Positions 58,884 to 64,000 of a stretch of 64,000 bases of DNA are shown one piece after another (within the stretch, counting starts at the first letter, position 1; each line of letters starts with the position of its first letter). The DNA is from Pedobacter zeae (GTDB taxonomy: Bacteria > Bacteroidota > Bacteroidia > Sphingobacteriales > Sphingobacteriaceae). The notes below the pieces were generated by a model. It was not told the origin of the DNA, did not search any database, and saw only the letters and a list, made by a program, of their open reading frames with translations. The position numbers were made by a program, and so were the translations under genes. The stretch is from positions 62,001-126,000 of the forward strand of contig NZ_JACIEF010000005.1 in assembly GCF_014196715.1 (NCBI RefSeq), given 5' to 3'.

Positions 58884-60192
58884 GATTTATGTACCTGATC
58901 AAACTTATCTGGTATGCTCTGATGGCATGTCTAAACAACAATTAAAAGTTGGAAGTCAGTCTACTATAAAAATTGTAGGTGGACGTCTGGCAGGGACGAT
59001 AGATGACCGTATGGGAGGGAATTTTAATTGTGCTAAGATGGTTGTAGCCGGTGCAATAATAGGAGCAATAGTCGCAGGGCTTATCGCTGCTGCAACGGTA
59101 GCAACCGGTGGTGTAGCAGGAGCACTTATCATTGGCGCGATAGCTGCTGGTGGAGCCGCTGGTGGAGCTGCCTTAGGACTTGGTGCAGGTTTTATGCCTT
59201 GCATTTGTGCATTATTAACTTCGGGGAGTGATTGGGCACCTGTTCATCCAAAAGTTTTAATTGAAAAGAAAAAAGCATTGATAGAAAGTTCTAAAGTAAG
59301 CTGTTTCTTCGGCGGCCAGGTAATGATATTTTATTCGGAAAAAGCTGCTGATGAGGCTATTGATTTAAAGAGAAAAAAAACTTTGGCAGACGTCGGACTT
59401 GTAATGGCCTCTGCTTTTGTTGCAGGAGGTGCTTTCCAGGGGATCGTAGGGGCATTTAGTACAGGATCGACAATTTTGGCAACTTTTGGTAAGGTTGCAC
59501 TAGGGGAATATGTTGGATTAACTTTATTAGGAGGTGCAGGGGCGTATGGTGCGGATTTTGTTTTGAGCAAAACAAAGGAGGGAGCGTATGAATATGCTGG
59601 TGTTAAAGACCAGATTGATGGCTATGAAACTGATATTACCGTTATAAATCAGCAAATTGCTAAACACGAGCCATACACAAGTGAAACTGCACTAGATCAG
59701 GGAACAAAAGGGATAGATGCTACAGGTAAAGGTCATGAAGTTAGTAAACAAAATATATCCGGATCTAATACTTATGTATCTCAAGATTATGCGAGATTAA
59801 ATGATATAGAGGAGTACGGGCAAACCAGGACTTATTCCAGTGTAGATCCGAATGCCATTCAGGGCAATAATCCACAACGTGAAACAAGTTATAACCAAAA
59901 TTCACACTTTTCTGATGAGACCGGTAGTTATTCCGACGGGCAGGTGCAGCACGTGACGACCAATAATCAATGGTCGAGGCTTTCGCGAAGTAATGCGATG
60001 AAAGGTATAGGGCAAGGTGCAACGAACACATTTAAAGATTATAAAGGTTTTTTACTTGGGCTTATACCAGATTTGTATAAATATATCACCAACCCATTTG
60101 TGAAAGACGAAATCCAGGATTATATTAAAGCGATGGTTAATGACGAAGCCAAAGCCAAAGCAGGAATAAATGTGATCGAGACAGATATATGA
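58876..60192 (+). CDS. PAAR-like DUF4280 protein with hydrophobic C-terminal extension
   Basis: This 438-residue protein begins with a DUF4280-like PAAR-type domain at about residues 1-160 (V-C-S-D-G-M-S-K-Q-Q-L-K-V-G near 11-24, N-C-A-K-M near 49-53, and F-M-P-C-I-C-A-L-L near 108-116), interrupted by a Gly/Ala-rich hydrophobic segment at about 54-108. It would sharpen the VgrG tip. Residues about 160-225 hold two further Gly/Ala-rich hydrophobic stretches, then a polar Gln/Ser/Asn-rich region, suggesting a C-terminal pore-forming effector. The ATG at 58876 (MAKIYV) or 58867 can start it; the gene overlaps its upstream neighbour. The next gene, a 3-span membrane protein, is a candidate immunity protein. 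Confidence 0.75.
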   Translation: MAKIYVPDQTYLVCSDGMSKQQLKVGSQSTIKIVGGRLAGTIDDRMGGNFNCAKMVVAGAIIGAIVAGLIAAATVATGGVAGALIIGAIAAGGAAGGAALGLGAGFMPCICALLTSGSDWAPVHPKVLIEKKKALIESSKVSCFFGGQVMIFYSEKAADEAIDLKRKKTLADVGLVMASAFVAGGAFQGIVGAFSTGSTILATFGKVALGEYVGLTLLGGAGAYGADFVLSKTKEGAYEYAGVKDQIDGYETDITVINQQIAKHEPYTSETALDQGTKGIDATGKGHEVSKQNISGSNTYVSQDYARLNDIEEYGQTRTYSSVDPNAIQGNNPQRETSYNQNSHFSDETGSYSDGQVQHVTTNNQWSRLSRSNAMKGIGQGATNTFKDYKGFLLGLIPDLYKYITNPFVKDEIQDYIKAMVNDEAKAKAGINVIETDI

Positions 60193-60752
60193 GTTGGTAT
60201 AAAATTTATAGATTCCCACTTCTGGCATCAATCACCTGGGCGGTTTTTATTCTATTTCTTGCTGTCAATTTTAAACAGGCAACCGTTATTTCTCTTGCAA
60301 GAAAAGATATTCTTCTCCAAAAAAAGAATAGTGGGGTTTATGGGAAATTTAGTTTTACACTAAATATATCTGACCATCAAACAAACAACTATTCAAGGTC
60401 ATTTAAAAATTATTGCATTTCAAATTTATTTCTCAATTTAAAAAAAATTGAAAATGCCGATTCAATCTATATAGCAGTATCAGCCAATCAGCTTGGTTCT
60501 AAGAATCAAAACAAGCATCTTTATTATGTGACAGATCATAGGCTAAATGTGCTTGAAAAAATATTTCATATGATTTCTTATACCATTAGTAACCAAATCT
60601 TATATTTAGTTATTCCGTTGATCCTGACATTTATACTTTGCACAGATGAGTACAAAAAAGACTACCGGTATATAAATAGTTTACATAAAAGGTTGTCAGA
60701 CATTGCCTATTCATTAATTGGAATTTTTATTTTGTTAGTTGCTATTTACTAA
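60189..60752 (+). CDS. Unknown membrane protein, candidate immunity to the PAAR-like effector
   Basis: The ATG overlaps the stop of the PAAR-like gene by 4 bases. The 187-residue product has three hydrophobic segments: about residues 11-28, 136-156 and 171-187, with a soluble loop of about 105 residues between the first two. It is AT-rich and Lys/Asn-rich and matches no family I know. A coupled small membrane protein behind a gene with hydrophobic effector-like tail is the usual place of an immunity protein against a membrane-acting toxin. That role is inference. Confidence 0.65.
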   Translation: MSWYKIYRFPLLASITWAVFILFLAVNFKQATVISLARKDILLQKKNSGVYGKFSFTLNISDHQTNNYSRSFKNYCISNLFLNLKKIENADSIYIAVSANQLGSKNQNKHLYYVTDHRLNVLEKIFHMISYTISNQILYLVIPLILTFILCTDEYKKDYRYINSLHKRLSDIAYSLIGIFILLVAIY

Positions 60753-60757
60753 ACGCT

Positions 60758-61261
60758 ATGGGAAAAAAACAACCTTTAAAGGGTACTAAGCTGATTGTAT
60801 TCGGTATTTTATTTACAGTATTCATGCTGTTTTTGGGTTATAAAATTCTTTTTAAGTCTAATGATGAAACAAATATTACTTCCATTAACCAAAAAATCGA
60901 AAAGGATAAAGGACTTCGCCAATTTGATAAAGGACTTGAGCTTTATGATCAGAAAAAATATGCTGCAGCCGGTAAATATTTTGAGGAATCAATAAATAAT
61001 GGCTTTCCTGTAGCCCATGCTTTATTGGGGGAGTGTAAATTACATCTCGGAGATCTAAAATCTGCCCAGTATCATTTAATGCAGGCTTTAGCTGTAGAAA
61101 ATGGTGAAAATGAATTGGCTGGATATTATTCGGGAGTAGAATTTAATTTAGGTGTGGTTTTTAACTTGCAGAAAGACACTAAAAACGCAATAGCACATTT
61201 AAAAAAGGCCAGTGAATTAGGAAATAAGGATGCCGCAATGTACCTGTCCAAAATAAAGTAA
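60758..61261 (+). CDS. Membrane-anchored TPR/Sel1-like protein
   Basis: The 167-residue protein has one N-terminal membrane anchor (L-I-V-F-G-I-L-F-T-V-F-M-L-F-L-G near residues 12-27) and about three TPR/Sel1-like helical repeats after residue 52 (G-L-E-L-Y-D-Q-K-K-Y-A-A-A-G-K-Y-F-E, then A-H-A-L-L-G-E-C-K-L-H-L-G, and F-N-L-G-V-V-F-N-L-Q). It begins 5 bases after the candidate immunity gene and ends the island. Sel1/TPR proteins in T6SS islands can be immunity or scaffolding proteins. It could be a second immunity protein. Confidence 0.75.
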   Translation: MGKKQPLKGTKLIVFGILFTVFMLFLGYKILFKSNDETNITSINQKIEKDKGLRQFDKGLELYDQKKYAAAGKYFEESINNGFPVAHALLGECKLHLGDLKSAQYHLMQALAVENGENELAGYYSGVEFNLGVVFNLQKDTKNAIAHLKKASELGNKDAAMYLSKIK

Positions 61262-61306
61262 GGTTTATTTAACAGCTCTCTGCAATATGTTAATCCCAAA
61301 TTGTAG

Positions 61307-61360
61307 GCTCAATCTCACATCTGCTATGTAATGTCTTAAATCTAACCCCACGTCTCGTTC
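61307..61360. repeat. Word repeat (CTCAATCTCACATCT type) upstream of radical SAM gene
   Basis: GGCTCAATCTCACATCTGC, AATGTCTTAAATCTAACC and CCACGTCTCG lie between the island and the radical SAM promoter. They belong to the CTCA-ATCT family of 951-1024 and 41764-41806. The repeat ends 8 bases before the -7 element. Confidence 0.55.
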
Positions 61361-61368
61361 AAAAACTG

Positions 61369-61376
61369 TATTTTTG
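61369..61376 (+). promoter_or_regulatory. -7 promoter element abutting the radical SAM start
   Basis: TATTTTTG matches TAnnTTTG and ends 6 bases before the ATG at 61383. The transcript should start at or very near the start codon. Confidence 0.55.
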
Positions 61377-61382
61377 CAAACA

Positions 61383-62330
61383 ATGGGAACACAGGTAGAT
61401 TCAGGTATAAAAGGATATAAAAATTACGGCACGTATCTGCGCGAAAAATATAAAGGACAACGTGTATTTAAAGTAATTGTTGATGGCGGTTTTACCTGCC
61501 CCAACCGCGATGGCAGCAAGGGGTATGGCGGTTGCACTTATTGCAATGTAGATTCTTTTACACCAGAGCCTTCACGGAAAAATCCCAACATTAAAGACCA
61601 GCTCGAAGAAGGTATGCTAAGGGCCAAAACCGCTTACAAAGCCGATAAGTATATCGTGTATTTTCAGCCCAACACCAATACATACGCACCTGCGCACTAT
61701 TTAAAGATGATGTATGATGAAGCCTTGTCTGTCAACACGGAAGATATTGTGGGATTTGCAGTGGGTACCCGTCCGGATTGTATCGATGCAGAAAAGGTAG
61801 CCTTATTGGAAAGTTATACCGATCGTTTTGATGTGGATCTTGAAATGGGTATGGAATCGATTTACGATGAAACGCTTAATCAGATCAACAGGGGCTGTAG
61901 TCATGCTGAGTTTGTTGCTGCGGTTGAGCTTTTAAAAGACAGCAAGCTCGATCTTTGTGTGCATACCATTTTTGGCTTTCCCTGGGAAACGAGGGAGCAA
62001 ATGCGGGGCTACATCCACGAGATTAACCGCTTTCCACAGATCAAATTTGTAAAATTCCACCACCTTCATGTGGTAGAGGGATCAATAATGGGGGCGAAAT
62101 ACAAAAAAGAACCATTTAAACTGTTTTCTTTAGAAGAATACACTGATCTGCTCTGCGAACTGATCCCATTGTTGCGGCCTGATATTGTAATACAACGGCT
62201 TTTTGGTATTTCAGACTGGGATTTATTAATTGCGCCTAACTGGGGGCTTAATAAATCGGCAATTCAGACCTATATGGATAAAGAAATCGAAAAAAGGGGT
62301 GTTATTCAGGGTTCTGAGTATTTTTATTGA
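61383..62330 (+). CDS. TIGR01212/YhcC-type radical SAM protein
   Basis: This 315-residue protein is a radical SAM enzyme. The [4Fe-4S] cluster ligands appear as C-P-N-R-D-G-S-K-G-Y-G-G-C-T-Y-C near residues 38-53, the C-x-x-x-x-x-x-x-x-x-x-x-C-x-x-C pattern used by the TIGR01212 group instead of the common CxxxCxxC. The SAM-binding and barrel segments F-Q-P-N-T-N-T-Y-A-P near 97-106, V-G-T-R-P-D-C near 129-135 and D-L-E-M-G-M-E-S near 155-162 follow. YhcC-type proteins are thought to modify tRNA or to act in stress responses; function is not established. The ATG at 61383 is used; the upstream TTG is in the promoter. Confidence 0.92.
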   Translation: MGTQVDSGIKGYKNYGTYLREKYKGQRVFKVIVDGGFTCPNRDGSKGYGGCTYCNVDSFTPEPSRKNPNIKDQLEEGMLRAKTAYKADKYIVYFQPNTNTYAPAHYLKMMYDEALSVNTEDIVGFAVGTRPDCIDAEKVALLESYTDRFDVDLEMGMESIYDETLNQINRGCSHAEFVAAVELLKDSKLDLCVHTIFGFPWETREQMRGYIHEINRFPQIKFVKFHHLHVVEGSIMGAKYKKEPFKLFSLEEYTDLLCELIPLLRPDIVIQRLFGISDWDLLIAPNWGLNKSAIQTYMDKEIEKRGVIQGSEYFY

Positions 62331-62357
62331 AAGAATAGAATTTTATATATTTTTTTG

Positions 62358-62387
62358 AAAAACCAGTGAATTTTCACTGGTTTTTCT
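62358..62387 (+). terminator. Rho-independent terminator after the radical SAM gene
   Basis: AAAAACCAGTGAA (62358-62370) and TTCACTGGTTTTT (62373-62385) form a perfect 13-base stem with T-rich tail. The rest of the 347-base gap to 62677 is very AT-rich, holds no other gene, and must contain the amtB promoter, which I could not pin down. Confidence 0.85.
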
Positions 62388-62677
62388 GTTTTTAGCGAGT
62401 TTTTTTTACTTATTGGCGGTGTATTTCATGTAAAATATTGTAAAATGCTTAAAATGTGATGTTTTATTTTTATTAAAAAGATGTATTAAAATCCGCTATT
62501 TTTTTCATTATTTTTATTTTTTAGGTAAATTTTTGTTGTGTTTTATAAAAATAACTGTTTTTTGTTAAAATATTTCAATTTAATGGTGTAAAAGTTACAA
62601 TATGTCGTATTTTTATGAAAAATAAATAACCAAAAATCACACTATTTAATCAATTCTAACAAATAAATCTAAAAACT

Positions 62678-64000
62678 ATGAGTAAATTCTCCTTTAAGCA
62701 GTTTGCGCCTTTCGTTATTTTGATGGTTGTCGCAATTTTCGCTCTATTTATTCCTCTTCTTCCAAATTTTGATGAAGGAAAGTACAGCGGTCCGGATATT
62801 GCCTTTATTTTAATCGCTGCCGCATTGGTATTTTTAATGACACCAGGCCTTGCATTCTTTTATGGTGGTATGGTTCATCGTAAAAATGTGTTGTCTACCA
62901 TGATCAAAAGTGTGGTAGCTGCAGGAGTAATCACTGTTTTATGGACAGTTGTAGGTTTTAGTTTAGCTTTTGGTGATACTATTGGCGGATTTATCGGAAA
63001 CCCATCAACGTTTTTGTTCTTTAAAGGGGTAAACTCTGGAGCACCTCACTTGCAGGGAGGGGCGGACTTAACTATCCCGCTTTCTTTATTTGCTGTGTTC
63101 CAGTTAATGTTCGCCATCATTACCCCAGGTTTAGTGGTTGGTGCTGTTGCAGAACGTATCCGTTTCACCTCTTACATTTTATTTATCGTATTATTTGCAA
63201 TCTTCGTTTATTCTCCTTTAGCACACTGGACCTGGCATCCGCAAGGCTTCCTGTTCAAAATGGGCGTGTTGGATTTTGCTGGGGGTACGGTAGTACACAT
63301 TTCGGCAGGTATGGCGGCTTTGGCAGGTGCATTGGTTTTAAAACGCAGAAAATCGCACTTAGAACATAAAGAAGTTCCACCAGCTAATATTCCCTATGTT
63401 TTAATCGGTACAGGTTTACTCTGGTTCGGTTGGTTCGGTTTCAATGCGGGTTCTGCATTAAGCGCTGGTAGTTTAGCGGTTTCTGCATTCTTAACCACCA
63501 ATACAGCTGCAGGTGCTGCCGGTTTATCATGGATGTTTTTCGATGTAGCCAGGGGTAAAAAACCTTCAGTATTGGGCTTCTGTATCGGTGCTGTAGTAGG
63601 TTTGGTAGCCATTACACCAGGCGCCGGTTTTGTAAGCATTTCATCAAGTATATTCATCGGCGCCATTGCTGCGGTTATTTCTAACCTGGTAGTTACTTGG
63701 AAACAAAAAACCAGCTTAGATGATACTTTGGATGTTTTCCCTTGTCACGGTGTAGGCGGTATCGTTGGTATGTTATTAACAGGCGTATTCGCTACAAAAA
63801 CAGTTAATGCAGCTGGTGCCGATGGATTGTTCTACGGTAATGCAGCATTCTTTATCACCCAGTTAAAAGGCGCTTTGATCGTAATCGTTTTTAGCTTCGT
63901 GGTATCCTTCATTATTTTCAAACTGGTAAACTTGATTAATCCAATCAGGGTTTCAGAAGAAGAAGAAGAATTAGGATTAGATGCATCTCAGCACGACGAA
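62678..64000 (+). CDS. amtB: Ammonium transporter, start to window edge
   Basis: The frame opens with ATG at 62678 and runs to the window edge (441 codons), so the C-terminus may be missing by a few residues. The 11-span Amt fold is visible, with an N-terminal hydrophobic segment. The twin-His pore residues appear in T-V-V-H-I-S-A-G (near residue 208) and D-V-F-P-C-H-G-V-G-G-I (near 356). F-M-T-P-G-L-A-F-F-Y-G-G-M near 52-65 is the family start of TM1. The charged C-terminal tail E-E-E-E-E-L-G-L-D is the region that binds GlnK. It is probably followed by glnK outside the window. Confidence 0.93.
   Translation, partial: MSKFSFKQFAPFVILMVVAIFALFIPLLPNFDEGKYSGPDIAFILIAAALVFLMTPGLAFFYGGMVHRKNVLSTMIKSVVAAGVITVLWTVVGFSLAFGDTIGGFIGNPSTFLFFKGVNSGAPHLQGGADLTIPLSLFAVFQLMFAIITPGLVVGAVAERIRFTSYILFIVLFAIFVYSPLAHWTWHPQGFLFKMGVLDFAGGTVVHISAGMAALAGALVLKRRKSHLEHKEVPPANIPYVLIGTGLLWFGWFGFNAGSALSAGSLAVSAFLTTNTAAGAAGLSWMFFDVARGKKPSVLGFCIGAVVGLVAITPGAGFVSISSSIFIGAIAAVISNLVVTWKQKTSLDDTLDVFPCHGVGGIVGMLLTGVFATKTVNAAGADGLFYGNAAFFITQLKGALIVIVFSFVVSFIIFKLVNLINPIRVSEEEEELGLDASQHDE

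Noticed and set aside
1-64000. tRNA, rRNA or riboswitch genes
   Set aside because: I looked for T-loop (GGTTCGAATCC-like) and rRNA motifs and for riboswitch-like leaders by eye and found none; a covariance-model scan would be needed to exclude them fully.

Overview
The window is about 64 kb of a chromosome from a member of the Bacteroidota, most likely family Sphingobacteriaceae (Pedobacter or a close relative). The evidence is low-to-moderate GC, promoters with the Bacteroidota -7 element TAnnTTTG and no strong Shine-Dalgarno sites, a type IX secretion (T9SS) sorting tail, a PorT homologue, a split transketolase, a TonB-dependent receptor with a carboxypeptidase-like N-terminus, a Bacteroidota-type (T6SSiii) VgrG, and the gene order nadK - DUF6089-type barrel - uppS - bamA - ompH - ompH - murI. 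I saw no rRNA, tRNA, CRISPR array or prophage.

Layout. 0-6.5 kb (minus strand): an ECF sigma factor with a repeat-built partner protein, split transketolase, a Bcp peroxiredoxin, an M23 peptidase with an FAA-hydrolase-family enzyme, and a small T9SS cargo protein. 6.7-13 kb: a Kup potassium transporter with a 50-residue membrane protein right behind it, a REP-type (RAYT) transposase that carries a REP-like palindrome inside its own gene, an amino acid permease and an MFS exporter. 13-16.5 kb (minus): M3 peptidase, UbiA prenyltransferase, EngB. 16.7-28.8 kb (plus): a long housekeeping and envelope run including ubiE-porT, an SDR, a YqeY protein, a hydrolase with a CBS protein, nadK, uppS, bamA, two Skp/OmpH chaperones and murI. 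28.9-35.8 kb (minus): a four-gene module of TonB receptor, DUF4876-type lipoprotein, DUF6850-type outer-membrane barrel and MauG/CcpA-type di-haem peroxidase, behind an operator-like inverted repeat. 36-53.9 kb: purF-like enzyme, a tandem repeat array, LysE exporter, sugar MFS transporter, dCMP deaminase, guaA, a binding-protein-like lipoprotein, an RNA m5C methyltransferase, MarC, a phosphate-type porin, two APC permeases and a membrane pyrophosphatase. 54-61.3 kb: an orphan type VI secretion island (tssD remnant, lipoprotein, YkuD enzyme, VgrG, unknown protein, PAAR-like protein, two unknown membrane proteins). 61.4-64 kb: a TIGR01212-type radical SAM protein and the start of an ammonium transporter that runs off the window.

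Three things are not explained by ordinary annotation. (1) Many intergenic gaps hold short phrase-like repeats such as CTCA-ATCT, GACTCC-GACT or GGTTAATTG words, often as inverted pairs and often directly against a TAnnTTTG promoter; several of these promoters lie so close to the ATG that the mRNA should be leaderless. (2) The TonB/DUF4876/DUF6850/di-haem peroxidase module looks like an undescribed metal- or ligand-uptake system with an oxidising maturation step. (3) The orphan T6SS island appears to carry two candidate effector-immunity pairs. Part of these statements is inference; each entry says which.
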